This document shows, piece after piece, positions 19,129 to 28,477 of a stretch of 43,166 bases of DNA (its first letter is position 1; every line of letters begins with the position of its first letter). Source of the stretch: an uncultured Pelagibacteraceae bacterium (GTDB lineage Bacteria; Pseudomonadota; Alphaproteobacteria; Pelagibacterales; Pelagibacteraceae); NCBI GenBank assembly GCA_902571525.1, contig CACGCL010000008.1, positions 1 to 43,166 of the forward strand. Reading direction: 5' to 3'. The translations under genes were made by a program, and so were the position numbers. The notes below the pieces were generated by a model. That model worked only from the letters and a program-made list of their open reading frames with translations, ran no database searches and was not told the origin of the DNA.

Positions 19129-19975
19129 AGTTGCAAAAGATACGAATATTTTTTTAAAAAATTATTTAAAAAAACAAAAAAAAACTAAATTAATGGAACC
19201 AATAAGATATGGTTTGATTCCAGGTGGAAAAAAAATAAGAGTAAAAATTTTGGTAGATATAGGCAAAATTTTGTCGGTACCTTACAGACATTTAATACGT
19301 ATAGGTGCAGCCGTAGAATGTATTCACGCCTATTCTTTAATTCATGATGATTTACCATGTATGGATGATGATGATTTAAGGAGAGGAAAATTAACAGTGC
19401 ATAAAAAATATGGCGAGTCTACAGCAGTATTAGCAGGTAATTCTCTACTAACCATGGCATTTGAAATAATAAGTGAAAAAACTTTTTTAATATCAGATAT
19501 GAAAAAAAATCAACTAGTTTATATTCTTGCGGCTAGCTCAGGTCACTCAGGAATAGCAGGCGGTCAGTTCCAAGATTTAAGTTTTGAAAGAAAGAAAATA
19601 GGTAAAAGCAAAATACTAGAGATGCAATTAAATAAAACTGGTAAATTATTTATGTTTTCAGCTTTAGCCCCTGTAATTTTAAGCAACAAGAAAAATATGT
19701 TCAAAAAATTTTCAAATTTAGGATTAGAAATTGGGTTGTTATTTCAAATAATTGACGATTTGTTGGATTTTAAAGGAAATGCAAAAAAATTAGGTAAAAA
19801 GATTCATAAAGATAAGAGAAAGGGTAAGGCAACTTTAATAAGTTTACTAGGTTATAAAAATGCTGTTAAATATTGCAATTTTAAAAAAGACAGAATATTT
19901 AAAGTTTTAAAAAGTTTAAAAAATAGTGATGATCTAAAAGATACAATTAAATTTATTATTAATAGAGAAAAATGA
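19109..19975 (+). CDS. ispA: Farnesyl (or geranylgeranyl) diphosphate synthase
   Basis: A short-chain trans-prenyltransferase that condenses IPP with DMAPP/GPP to make FPP, or GGPP in some relatives. From the ATG at 19109 it has 288 residues. The first Asp-rich motif is DDLPCMD (80-86) followed by DDLRRGK, the Lys/Arg IPP-binding motif is PGGKKIR, and the second Asp-rich motif is [12 protein letters not shown]. The extra two residues in the first motif (DDx4D) mark the bacterial FPP/GGPP type. An in-frame TTG at 19088 would lengthen it by seven residues, but the ATG is preferred. It lies between xseB and dxs, whose ATG overlaps its stop. The product feeds ubiquinone and undecaprenyl synthesis and, in SAR11, retinal for the proteorhodopsin. 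Confidence 0.93.
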   Translation: MKKKLNKVAKDTNIFLKNYLKKQKKTKLMEPIRYGLIPGGKKIRVKILVDIGKILSVPYRHLIRIGAAVECIHAYSLIHDDLPCMDDDDLRRGKLTVHKKYGESTAVLAGNSLLTMAFEIISEKTFLISDMKKNQLVYILAASSGHSGIAGGQFQDLSFERKKIGKSKILEMQLNKTGKLFMFSALAPVILSNKKNMFKKFSNLGLEIGLLFQIIDDLLDFKGNAKKLGKKIHKDKRKGKATLISLLGYKNAVKYCNFKKDRIFKVLKSLKNSDDLKDTIKFIINREK

Positions 19976-21879
19976 AAAAATATAAATTTTTAGATAAAGT
20001 AGAATTCCCAGCAGATATCAGAAAATTAAAAATAAGTGAACTTAAAGTTCTTTCAGAAGAAGTAAGAGAAGAATTAATCGATGCTGTATCTGTTACTGGT
20101 GGACATTTAGGAGCGGGACTAGGCGTAGTCGAACTCAGTATTGCGTTGCACTATGTTTTTGAAACCCCAAACGATAAGTTGGTTTGGGATGTAGGTCATC
20201 AATCATATCCACATAAAATTCTCACAGGGCGTAAAGATAAAATCAGAACTTTAAGACAAGGTAATGGTTTATCTGGATTTACAAAAAGATCTGAGAGTGA
20301 ATACGACCCCTTTGGAGCAGCACACAGTTCAACATCTATTTCTGCTGCGTTAGGTATTGCAACAGCAAATAAATTATCAAAAAAAAATGATAATGTTGTT
20401 GCCATCATCGGAGACGGAGCAATTAGTGCTGGTATGGCATATGAAGCAATGAATAATGCAGGAACCTCGAAAACAAAAATGATAGTTATTTTAAATGATA
20501 ATGATATGTCTATTGCAAAACCAGTTGGAGCTATGAGAACATATTTAGCAAAATTATTTACTGGTAAAATTTATTTCAGCTTAAGAGAAACTGTTAAATT
20601 AATTATTTCATCTTTTTCTAAAAGATTTAGTAAAAAAGCTGGAAAAGCTGAAGATTTTTTTAGAAGTGCAGTCACTGGTGGTACTTTGTTCAATTCATTG
20701 GGCTTTTATTATGTAGGCCCGATAGATGGTCATGACTTAGATACTCTAATTTCAGTTTTAAAGAATGCTAAAAATAGCAATTTTAATGGGCCCATAATGA
20801 TACATATCAAAACTGAAAAAGGAAAAGGTTATCAATTTGCTGAACAGTCGAAAGATAAATTTCACGGAGTTTCAAAATTTGATGTTAAGACAGGTATTCA
20901 ACAAAAATCGAAGGCGACCATTCCATCTTATACTAAAGTTTTCGCTGAAACGCTTATCAAACATGCTGAGAGAGACAGTAAAATAATCGGAGTAACAGCT
21001 GCTATGCCATCTGGAACTGGAATGGACTTATTTGGTAAAAAGTTTCCTGAGAGAATGTATGATGTAGGAATAGCCGAGCAACATGCAGTAACCTTTTCTG
21101 GAGGATTAGCTACTGAGGGTTATAAACCTTATGCAGCTATATATTCCACCTTTTTACAAAGAGCTTATGATCAAGTCGTACATGATATTGCAATTCAAAG
21201 CTTACCAGTTAGATTTGCGATTGATAGAGCAGGATTAGTTGGAGCTGATGGCCCAACCCACGCAGGTTCCTTTGATGTTACGTTTTTATCTACTTTACCA
21301 AATTTCGTTGTGATGGCAGCTAGTGATGAATCTGAATTAGTTAAGATGATTAATACTTCAGTTGATATTAATGATAAACCATGTGCTTTTAGATACCCAA
21401 GAGGTACGGGATTTGGAATGATTTTACCAGATATAAGTGAAAAAATTGAGATTGGAAAAGGAAGAATAATTCAAGAAGGAAAAAAAATAGCGCTAATAAA
21501 TTTTGGCGCGCGTTTAAATGAATGTAAAATTGCTGCAAAAAATTTAGAAAAAAAAGGTTTGAACATAACAATTATAGATGCAAGATTTTGTAAACCACTA
21601 GATGAAAATTTAATTTGGCAGATTGCAAAAAATCATGAAGTGTTGATTTCAATTGAGGAGGGCTCAATAGGAGGTTTTGGCTCTCACTTAAGTAAATTTC
21701 TGTCTGATAAGTCTTTACTAGAAAAAATAAAATTTAGATCTATGATCTTACCTGACAGATTTATAGAACATAACGACCCAAATAAAATGTATGAAGAGGC
21801 TGGCTTAAATAGTAGAGCTATTGAAAATAAAATTTACGAAATAATTGACTCTAAAATTATTGCTCAAAAGCAGATTTAA
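19972..21879 (+). CDS. dxs: 1-deoxy-D-xylulose-5-phosphate synthase
   Basis: DXS condenses pyruvate and glyceraldehyde-3-phosphate using thiamin diphosphate, the entry step of the MEP isoprenoid pathway. It has 635 residues. Motifs include [31 protein letters not shown], the thiamin-diphosphate motif GDGAISAG (147-154) with [14 protein letters not shown], the active-site Glu in [12 protein letters not shown] and the transketolase C domain. Its ATG overlaps the ispA stop by 4 bases. The stop shares a TTAA with the convergent aroC stop. Thiamin dependence links it to the thiD salvage gene elsewhere in the window. Confidence 0.98.
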   Translation: MKKYKFLDKVEFPADIRKLKISELKVLSEEVREELIDAVSVTGGHLGAGLGVVELSIALHYVFETPNDKLVWDVGHQSYPHKILTGRKDKIRTLRQGNGLSGFTKRSESEYDPFGAAHSSTSISAALGIATANKLSKKNDNVVAIIGDGAISAGMAYEAMNNAGTSKTKMIVILNDNDMSIAKPVGAMRTYLAKLFTGKIYFSLRETVKLIISSFSKRFSKKAGKAEDFFRSAVTGGTLFNSLGFYYVGPIDGHDLDTLISVLKNAKNSNFNGPIMIHIKTEKGKGYQFAEQSKDKFHGVSKFDVKTGIQQKSKATIPSYTKVFAETLIKHAERDSKIIGVTAAMPSGTGMDLFGKKFPERMYDVGIAEQHAVTFSGGLATEGYKPYAAIYSTFLQRAYDQVVHDIAIQSLPVRFAIDRAGLVGADGPTHAGSFDVTFLSTLPNFVVMAASDESELVKMINTSVDINDKPCAFRYPRGTGFGMILPDISEKIEIGKGRIIQEGKKIALINFGARLNECKIAAKNLEKKGLNITIIDARFCKPLDENLIWQIAKNHEVLISIEEGSIGGFGSHLSKFLSDKSLLEKIKFRSMILPDRFIEHNDPNKMYEEAGLNSRAIENKIYEIIDSKIIAQKQI

Positions 21880-22961
21880 TTACCGCATTGAGCTTTATTC
21901 ATTAGATAGTGATCAAGTAAGACGCAATGCATCATTGCTTCACCGATAGGAACCGCTCTTATTCCAACACACGGATCGTGACGTCCTTTTACTGATATAG
22001 ATGTGTTTTTACCAAATCTATCAATTGTTTTTCTTGAAGTAAGAATTGAAGATGTGGGTTTTACTGCAAAAGATACTATTATTTCTTGACCACTAGATAT
22101 ACCTCCAAGTATTCCTCCAGCTTTATTTGATTTAAATTTTATACTCTTTCCTTTTGAAATAATTTCATCTGAATTTTCTTCTCCTGTTAATTGAGCTGAA
22201 TTCATACCAGAACCAATGTTCACACCTTTAACTGCGTTTATACTCATCATTGCCGAAGCTAAATCCATATCAAGTTTCGAGTAGATTGGTGCCCCTAGCC
22301 CTACAGGCACACCTCTTGCTCTTACCTCTATAATTGCTCCACATGATGAACCTGACTTTCTAATAGCCAATAAATACTTTTCCCATAATTTTATAATTTT
22401 TTTATCTGGACAAAAAAATGGATTTTTTCCTATTTCTTTGTCATTCCATCGAGCAACATCACAACCTAATATTCCTAGTTGAGTAACAGCTCCTATAACT
22501 TTGTATTTCTGTCCTATTTTTTTTTCTAAAACTTTTTTTGCTATTGCGCCAGCAGCCACTCTTGAGGCAGTTTCTCTTGCTGACTGTCTTCCACCACCTC
22601 GATAGTCTCTAATTCCATATTTTTTAAAATATGTAAAATCTGCATGACCAGGTCTAAATTTATCTTTTATAGTTTCATAATCTCTTGATCTCATGTCTTT
22701 ATTATAAATGATCATTAAGATAGGAGTACCTGTTGTTTTACCTTCGAAAACGCCAGATAATATTTCAACTTTATCATCCTCTTTCCTTTGAGTGGTAAAT
22801 TTAGATTGACCTGGTTTTCTTTTATTAAGTTCTTTTTGAATATCTTCTTCTTTTACAGCTATATTAGGAGGACAACCGTCGACTACACATCCTATAGCTG
22901 GTCCATGCGACTCTCCCCATGTAGTAAAACGAAAAAACTTTCCAAAAGTATTAAATGACAT
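21876..22961 (-). CDS. aroC: Chorismate synthase
   Basis: AroC eliminates phosphate from EPSP to give chorismate, using reduced FMN. The 361-residue protein shows the start [20 protein letters not shown], the basic segment [10 protein letters not shown], the conserved [20 protein letters not shown] and the C-terminal region [17 protein letters not shown] with DHYL. These are the three classical chorismate-synthase signatures. The start is 32 bases from the divergent pdxH, another flavin-dependent enzyme. The stop overlaps that of dxs by 4 bases. Confidence 0.98.
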   Translation of the reverse strand: MSFNTFGKFFRFTTWGESHGPAIGCVVDGCPPNIAVKEEDIQKELNKRKPGQSKFTTQRKEDDKVEILSGVFEGKTTGTPILMIIYNKDMRSRDYETIKDKFRPGHADFTYFKKYGIRDYRGGGRQSARETASRVAAGAIAKKVLEKKIGQKYKVIGAVTQLGILGCDVARWNDKEIGKNPFFCPDKKIIKLWEKYLLAIRKSGSSCGAIIEVRARGVPVGLGAPIYSKLDMDLASAMMSINAVKGVNIGSGMNSAQLTGEENSDEIISKGKSIKFKSNKAGGILGGISSGQEIIVSFAVKPTSSILTSRKTIDRFGKNTSISVKGRHDPCVGIRAVPIGEAMMHCVLLDHYLMNKAQCGN

Positions 22962-22993
22962 TAATGTATTATATAAATTATTTTGTTTAAATT

Positions 22994-23617
22994 ATGAATC
23001 AAAAAAACTCTCTTGGACTAGATATTTGCTTTAAGGATGAGGATAATCCTTTTAAATTATTTGAAGAATGGTTTGATTTGGCCAAAGAAAAAGAGCCAAA
23101 TGACCCAAATGCATTAGCATTGGCAACTTCTGATAAAGAGGGAAATCCTAATGTACGAATGGTTTTATTGAAAGGCTTCAGCGAGAAAGGTTTTGTATTT
23201 TATACAAATTTAAACAGTCCAAAAAGCAAAGCTTTGTCGGCGAATCCTAAAGCTTCTATGTGCTTTCATTGGAAAAGTTTACTAAGACAAATTAGAATTT
23301 TTGGGTCAATAGAGAATGTTCCAGATAAAGAAGCTGATGATTATTATAATTCAAGAAAATACGGTAGTAGAATAGGAGCCTGGGCATCAAAACAAAGTAC
23401 AACTTTAAAAAATAGAGATGAGCTATTATCATCTATAGAAAAATATAAAAAAAAATATCCAGACACAAATGAAGTACCAAGACCTGAATATTGGTCAGGA
23501 TGGAGATTAATTCCTAAAGAAATAGAATTTTGGCTTGATGGTGAAAATAGAATTCACGAAAGGTTAAAATATAAAATTAAACAAAACAAATGGGATAAGT
23601 TCTTATTAAGTCCCTAA
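22994..23617 (+). CDS. pdxH: Pyridoxamine/pyridoxine 5'-phosphate oxidase
   Basis: PdxH oxidises pyridoxine- or pyridoxamine-phosphate to pyridoxal phosphate with FMN. The 207-residue protein has the split-barrel FMN-binding motifs NVRMVLLKGFSEKGFVFYTN and NPKASMCFHWKSLLRQIRI, the conserved SRIGAWAS segment, and the C-terminal signature PEYWSGWRLIPKEIEFWLDG followed by RIHERLKY. It is separated by 32 bases from divergent aroC. Its stop (TAA) overlaps the stop (TAG) of convergent ispB within the four bases CTAA at 23614-23617. Confidence 0.96.
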   Translation: MNQKNSLGLDICFKDEDNPFKLFEEWFDLAKEKEPNDPNALALATSDKEGNPNVRMVLLKGFSEKGFVFYTNLNSPKSKALSANPKASMCFHWKSLLRQIRIFGSIENVPDKEADDYYNSRKYGSRIGAWASKQSTTLKNRDELLSSIEKYKKKYPDTNEVPRPEYWSGWRLIPKEIEFWLDGENRIHERLKYKIKQNKWDKFLLSP

Positions 23618-24627
23618 AAAGATCTTTCGATGCTAAAAGATGTTAACTTCTTTAAAATATTTTTTTCTTCACAATCCTTTACAACATTTAAAGAATTTGA
23701 AGCAAGAGAAATAAAATAATCAGCTTTTTTATAACATTCAGAAATTACGTTATATTTTGAGATAAGTTCTAATATGAATTTAAATTCTTTTTCATTTCGA
23801 TAGTTTTTAGTGAACAATTTTTTTAATTTTATTTTTTCTTCAGAATCACATTTTTGATTTAAAATAATTACTGGCAGGGTAATTTTTCCCTCAAAAAAAT
23901 CGTTTCCAATTTTTTTTCCAAATTTTTGTATTTGAGAGTTATAATCTAAAGTATCATCTGCGATTTGAAACGTTATCCCTAAATTTTTTCCATAAGAATC
24001 TAGTGCATCTTTTATCTTCTCATCTTGTTGTCCAAGTATTGCGCCTACTCTACTTGAGGCAGAAAATAATGAAGCTGTTTTAGATGTTATGATTTTTAAA
24101 TAGGTTTCCTCAATAATATCTACTTCAGATTTATGTTGTAATTGTAGCACTTCACCTTGAGCTATTTGAGCTGAAGTTGATGATAAAAGTTTTAAAATTT
24201 CAATGTTACCATCTTCCACCATCATTTCAAAACATCTACTTAAAAGATAGTCTCCAACTAAAATAGATGCATTATTTCCCCAAATAGACCTTGGAGTTTT
24301 TTTTCCTCTTCTTATCTCTCCATTATCAAGGACATCATCGTGCATTAATGTGGCTGCATGAATTAATTCTACACAAGCAGCAAGATTAACATCTCTTCCA
24401 CCCTTAGAGTAACCGCACAATTTTGCAGAACCTAGAGTTATTAAAGCTCTTAGTCTTTTTCCGCCAGTGTTCAAGTTATAGTTTGTCATCTTTTCTACCA
24501 AAGAGACATCGCTTTTCAGTTTATTTCTAATTTTGTCTTCAACTAGCTCTATCTTATCCTCAACTGAACTTCTTAAATCTAAATAAGCATTATTAATTTT
24601 TGTTTTAAGTTGTATTACTGAACCCAT
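23614..24627 (-). CDS. ispB: Long-chain polyprenyl diphosphate synthase (octaprenyl/decaprenyl type)
   Basis: This enzyme builds the all-trans side chain of ubiquinone by adding IPP to FPP. It has 337 residues. TGGKRLRALI binds pyrophosphate, the first Asp-rich motif is DDVLD (97-101) followed by EIRRGKKTPRSIWGN, and the second is ITFQIADDTLDYNS. The DDx2D first motif and the residues before it (HAATLMH) fit long-chain synthases, unlike the DDx4D motif of the ispA product. Product chain length cannot be fixed by eye; alphaproteobacteria commonly use Q10 and E. coli Q8. It is divergent from sppA across 110 bases. Confidence 0.92.
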   Translation of the reverse strand: MGSVIQLKTKINNAYLDLRSSVEDKIELVEDKIRNKLKSDVSLVEKMTNYNLNTGGKRLRALITLGSAKLCGYSKGGRDVNLAACVELIHAATLMHDDVLDNGEIRRGKKTPRSIWGNNASILVGDYLLSRCFEMMVEDGNIEILKLLSSTSAQIAQGEVLQLQHKSEVDIIEETYLKIITSKTASLFSASSRVGAILGQQDEKIKDALDSYGKNLGITFQIADDTLDYNSQIQKFGKKIGNDFFEGKITLPVIILNQKCDSEEKIKLKKLFTKNYRNEKEFKFILELISKYNVISECYKKADYFISLASNSLNVVKDCEEKNILKKLTSFSIERSF

Positions 24628-24669
24628 AAAATTAAGTTAATATAATTGGTAATTAATCATACTTATCAA

Positions 24670-24697
24670 TTGACGCACCCTAAACTTCAACTATAAG
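24670..24697 (+). promoter_or_regulatory. Candidate sigma-70 promoter of sppA-glyQ-glyS-ppdK
   Basis: TTGACG (24670-24675) and TATAAG (24692-24697) are separated by 16 bases, each one mismatch from consensus, about 40 bases before the sppA start. This is the best-looking housekeeping promoter in the window. Confidence 0.45.
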
Positions 24698-24737
24698 TAG
24701 ACTTTATATTATCAAAAAAATTTTATAAGCATTACCT

Positions 24738-25544
24738 ATGTTCTCTTTTTTCAAAAAAAAAAAAATTATACCACACATTAGATTAACAGGTGTTATTGGA
24801 AGTGTTGGAAAATTTAAACAAGGTATTGATTTTAATGGTCAAGAGGAAATAATAAAAAAGGCTTTTGCAATAAAGAAGTCCCCAGCAGTTGCAATATCAA
24901 TTAATTCTCCGGGAGGTTCACCAGTGCAATCTCACTTAATTTATAGTTTTATTAGAAGACTTGCTAAAAAAGAAAATAAGAAAGTTATTGTTTTTGCTGA
25001 AGATGTTGCTGCATCTGGAGGATATCTTATAGCCTGCGCTGGTGATGAAATTTATGCTAATTCAAGTTCTATAATTGGATCTATAGGAGTTATATATTCC
25101 TCTTTTGGATTTAAGGATTTAATTCAAAAAATAGGTGTTCAAAGAAGAGTTTATACAGCCGGTAAAAATAAAAGCACTTTAGACCCATTTATGGAGGAAA
25201 AAAAAGAGGATATTGATAGACTTAAAAATATTCAATTAGACCTCCACAAAGACTTCATAAATGTTGTTGAGACCAGCAGAGGATCCAAATTAAAAAAAGA
25301 CTCAGGAATAGAATTATTTTCTGGAGAGTTTTGGTCTGGAAGTAAATCAAAAGAATTAGGTTTAATCGATGGGATAGGTGACGCGAACCATATATTAAAG
25401 AAAATTTATGGTGAAGACGTTATAATCAAAAAGTTTGAGAAGAGCAAAGGATGGCTTGCTAAAAGATTATCATCAGAAAATTATATTGATAGCTTGTCAA
25501 ATGTAATTGAAGAAAAATCTATTTGGCAAAGGTATGGCTTCTAA
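24738..25544 (+). CDS. sppA: Signal peptide peptidase SppA/SohB-like, S49 family serine peptidase
   Basis: An S49 peptidase of 268 residues that degrades cleaved signal peptides or acts on membrane-associated proteins. The conserved core is [16 protein letters not shown], then [20 protein letters not shown] with nucleophile Ser at 93, GSIGVI, and [13 protein letters not shown] with the general-base Lys at 145. It is a half-size S49 protein, like SohB or Gram-positive SppA, and not the doubled E. coli SppA. A strong N-terminal transmembrane anchor is not evident; residues 1-25 are Phe/Lys/Ile-rich. The fourth to ninth codons include an A13 run (24753-24765). The 3' end overlaps glyQ by 11 bases. 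Confidence 0.92.
   Translation: MFSFFKKKKIIPHIRLTGVIGSVGKFKQGIDFNGQEEIIKKAFAIKKSPAVAISINSPGGSPVQSHLIYSFIRRLAKKENKKVIVFAEDVAASGGYLIACAGDEIYANSSSIIGSIGVIYSSFGFKDLIQKIGVQRRVYTAGKNKSTLDPFMEEKKEDIDRLKNIQLDLHKDFINVVETSRGSKLKKDSGIELFSGEFWSGSKSKELGLIDGIGDANHILKKIYGEDVIIKKFEKSKGWLAKRLSSENYIDSLSNVIEEKSIWQRYGF
24753..24765 (+). repeat. A13 homopolymer in the 5' coding region of sppA
   Basis: Thirteen consecutive A bases encode KKKK (codons 6-9) directly after MFSFF. A run this long is a candidate site for polymerase slippage or sequencing error, and a shift of one base would end the frame early. Confidence 0.8.
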
Positions 25545-26406
25545 AAAGGAAATTAAAATACAAAATTTTCAAGACACCATTTTTAATTTACAAAAATTTT
25601 GGGCAAAACATGGTTGTGTGATTTTGCAACCTTACGATATGGAAGTAGGTGCTGGAACATTTCATCCCGCAACAACATTAAGATCACTTGGACCGAAACC
25701 TTGGAAATCAGCTTATGTTCAACCATCTAGAAGACCAACAGATGGAAGATATGGGGAGAATCCGAACAGATTACAACACTACTACCAGTTTCAAGTATTA
25801 ATAAAACCATCACCAAAAAATATCAAAAAATTATATTTAAGTAGTTTAGAAAATTTAGGAATTAAGCATAGAGATCATGATATTAGATTTGTAGAAGATG
25901 ATTGGGAAAGCCCAACTTTAGGTGCAGCGGGATTAGGTTGGGAAGTATGGTGCGATGGAATGGAAATAACTCAATTTACTTATTTTCAAAAAATGGCGGG
26001 CGTAGATTGTAAACCTATTTCTGTCGAACTTACTTATGGTCTTGAAAGACTTTGTATGTTTACTCAGCAAAAAAAGAATGTTTTTGATTTAGTTTGGAAT
26101 AATGAAGGTATTCTTTATGGTGATATTTATTTGCAAGCAGAAAAAGAGTTCTCCGCTTACAATTTTGAGTTTGCAAACGTAGATAATTTATTCAAAATTT
26201 TTAATATGGTTGAGAAAGAGACAAAAATATTATTAGAAAAAAAACTTCCACTACCTGCCTATGATCAATGTTTAAAAGCAAGTCATGTTTTTAATATTTT
26301 AGATGCGAGAGGTGCAATAAGTGTTGCTCAAAGAGCAGAGCTTATTGCTAAAATAAGAGAAATGACAAAAGGTGTGGGGCAGGCATGGATAAATAGCCAA
26401 AATTAA
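25534..26406 (+). CDS. glyQ: Glycyl-tRNA synthetase alpha subunit
   Basis: The catalytic alpha subunit of the bacterial heterotetrameric glycyl-tRNA synthetase. Motifs include [59 protein letters not shown], the [13 protein letters not shown] strand and [18 protein letters not shown]. From the ATG at 25534 it has 290 residues, the family length; a TTG at 25507 would add nine residues without similarity, so the ATG is chosen. It overlaps sppA by 11 bases and lies one base before glyS. No glycine riboswitch is visible upstream, which fits its position inside an operon. Confidence 0.97.
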   Translation: MASKKEIKIQNFQDTIFNLQKFWAKHGCVILQPYDMEVGAGTFHPATTLRSLGPKPWKSAYVQPSRRPTDGRYGENPNRLQHYYQFQVLIKPSPKNIKKLYLSSLENLGIKHRDHDIRFVEDDWESPTLGAAGLGWEVWCDGMEITQFTYFQKMAGVDCKPISVELTYGLERLCMFTQQKKNVFDLVWNNEGILYGDIYLQAEKEFSAYNFEFANVDNLFKIFNMVEKETKILLEKKLPLPAYDQCLKASHVFNILDARGAISVAQRAELIAKIREMTKGVGQAWINSQN

Positions 26407-26407
26407 A

Positions 26408-28477
26408 ATGTCAGAATTTTTTATAGAATTATTTAGTGAAGAAATTCCTGCAAATTTACAAAGTAAAACAAGGCAAGATCTTTTAAAATACATAAAGGAA
26501 TTTTTAGAGAAAGAGGATATTAAATACAGTGGTGAGTGCATTGCTCTTTCAACACCAAATAGATTAATTGTTTATCTTCAAAATATTTCAAAAAAAATTA
26601 TTAAAAAGGAACTTGAAATTAGAGGACCTAGTATTAATGCTACAGAGATAGCTTTAAATGGTTTCTTAAAATCATACAATATAACTATAGATAAAACTTT
26701 TAAAAAAAAAACTGACAAAGGAGAATTTTATTTTTTTAAAAAACCACCCGCAAATATTGAAACTAAATCTGTCTTACAAAAAAATTTACCAAGAATTTTA
26801 GACAAGATATCCTGGAAAAAATCAATGCGCTGGGCAGACCATGAACTTTATTGGGGAAGACCACTTAAATCTATACTTTGTTGCTTTGATAACAAGTCTA
26901 TGGAAATTAAATATCATCACTTAGTCTCATCAAATATTACTTTTATTGAAAAAGACTTTGAGGAAAAAACTAAAAAATTTGTTAGATTTAGAGATTACCT
27001 AACTTTTTTTAAGTCACAAAACATAATTTTAGATAATAAAAAAAGAGAAAAATTTATAGAGGACCAATTAAATAAAAAAGCAAAAAATGAAAATTTAAAA
27101 ATTCAATTAAACTGCAATCTACTAAATGAAGTTAGCAATATAGTTGAAAAACCCAACATAATAAAATGTAGATTTGACAAAAAATTTCTAGAGATTCCAG
27201 ATGATATATTGGTTACGACAATGCAAGTTCATCAAAAATATTTTCCAACTTTTGACAGCAAAGACAACTTAACAAATACTTTTTTTTTGGTTGCTGATAA
27301 TAAAGATATTAAAGGATTAATAAAAATAGGAAATGAAAATGTAGTAGAGGCTCGTTTAAACGATGCTAAGTTTTTCTGGGATAAAAATAAAACTCAAAAT
27401 TTAGTTAAGGGTATATCAAATCTAAAAAAACTAAGTTACTTCCAAGGGTTGGGATCATACTTCGAAAAAGCTCAAAGACTCAGAAAATTAAGCGCATTGA
27501 TTTCAGATGAATTGTTAATAAGTAAAGAAAAAGTTGAGATAGCTTCATCTATTTGTAAAGTAGATTTAACCTCAGATTTAGTAAATGAATTCCCAGAACT
27601 TCAAGGGATAATGGGAGGTCATTTTGCAAAAACCCAAGGGTTTGATAACGATGTATGTTTGGCTATTAGAGAACATTATTTACCGATAGGGCCAGAAACT
27701 AAAACACCAAAAAAACCTTACTCTGTTACTTTAGCTATTAGTGACAAATTGGATACCTTATCAGGCTTTTTTTCAATTAATTTAAAACCTACAAGTTCAA
27801 AAGACCCATTTGCACTGAGAAGATCTGCAATTGGTCTTATTAGATTGATAGTTGAAAATAAATTAGAAATAAAACTAAAAGACATTATAAATTATTCACT
27901 CATGCTCTTTAGTGAACAAGATATGAATTTTAATATTAAGCTCACTCAACAGGATTTGTATAGTTTTATATCAGAAAGACTAAGATTTTATATGAAGGAA
28001 AAAAACATTAGACCAGACATCATCGAGTGTTCCATGAGTAGCTACAATACAGATCAAATTTACAAAATTTTCAATAAAGCGCTAATTCTAAATAAATTGA
28101 TCGATAAAAATATAGGCCAAGATATTATTTTCTCTTACAAAAGAGCCTCAAATATTTTGAATGACGAAGTTAAAAAGAATAAAATAGAATTATCTGAAAC
28201 TACAGATCCAGGACTTTTCAAAAATGAATCTGAAAAGAAATTATATAAAAAAATACAAGAAATAAGAAAATATTTTACAAGTCTAGGTAGTGGTGAGAAT
28301 TGTGAAAAAACTCTAGAGGTACTAGCTGAGGCTAAAATAGAAGTATCAAATTTCTTTGAACAGGTAGTCGTGAATGATGATGATGAAACTTTAAAAAAAA
28401 ATCGTTTGGAACTTTTACAATTGTTATGTAAAACCTTCAATAATTATATAAATTTTTCAAATATTGAGAGCACTTAA
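26408..28477 (+). CDS. glyS: Glycyl-tRNA synthetase beta subunit
   Basis: The beta subunit carries the tRNA-binding and HD-like domains. It has 689 residues, starts with FFIELFSEEIPANLQSK, typical of GlyS, and continues with STPNRLIVYL, KSMRWADHELYWGRPLKSIL and VVEARLNDAKFFWDKNK. Further on are ELQGIMGGHFAK, ISDKLDTLSGFFSINLKPT and DPFALRRSAIGLIRL, all family-typical. The C terminus is an anticodon-binding-like helical domain. The gene begins 1 base after glyQ and its TAA overlaps the ppdK ATG by one base (TAATG), so glyQ-glyS-ppdK is one translationally coupled unit. Confidence 0.97.
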   Translation: MSEFFIELFSEEIPANLQSKTRQDLLKYIKEFLEKEDIKYSGECIALSTPNRLIVYLQNISKKIIKKELEIRGPSINATEIALNGFLKSYNITIDKTFKKKTDKGEFYFFKKPPANIETKSVLQKNLPRILDKISWKKSMRWADHELYWGRPLKSILCCFDNKSMEIKYHHLVSSNITFIEKDFEEKTKKFVRFRDYLTFFKSQNIILDNKKREKFIEDQLNKKAKNENLKIQLNCNLLNEVSNIVEKPNIIKCRFDKKFLEIPDDILVTTMQVHQKYFPTFDSKDNLTNTFFLVADNKDIKGLIKIGNENVVEARLNDAKFFWDKNKTQNLVKGISNLKKLSYFQGLGSYFEKAQRLRKLSALISDELLISKEKVEIASSICKVDLTSDLVNEFPELQGIMGGHFAKTQGFDNDVCLAIREHYLPIGPETKTPKKPYSVTLAISDKLDTLSGFFSINLKPTSSKDPFALRRSAIGLIRLIVENKLEIKLKDIINYSLMLFSEQDMNFNIKLTQQDLYSFISERLRFYMKEKNIRPDIIECSMSSYNTDQIYKIFNKALILNKLIDKNIGQDIIFSYKRASNILNDEVKKNKIELSETTDPGLFKNESEKKLYKKIQEIRKYFTSLGSGENCEKTLEVLAEAKIEVSNFFEQVVVNDDDETLKKNRLELLQLLCKTFNNYINFSNIEST

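Noticed and set aside
24628..25533. Glycine riboswitch for glyQ-glyS
   Set aside because: glyQ overlaps sppA and the sppA leader shows only promoter-like boxes and no riboswitch-like structure.
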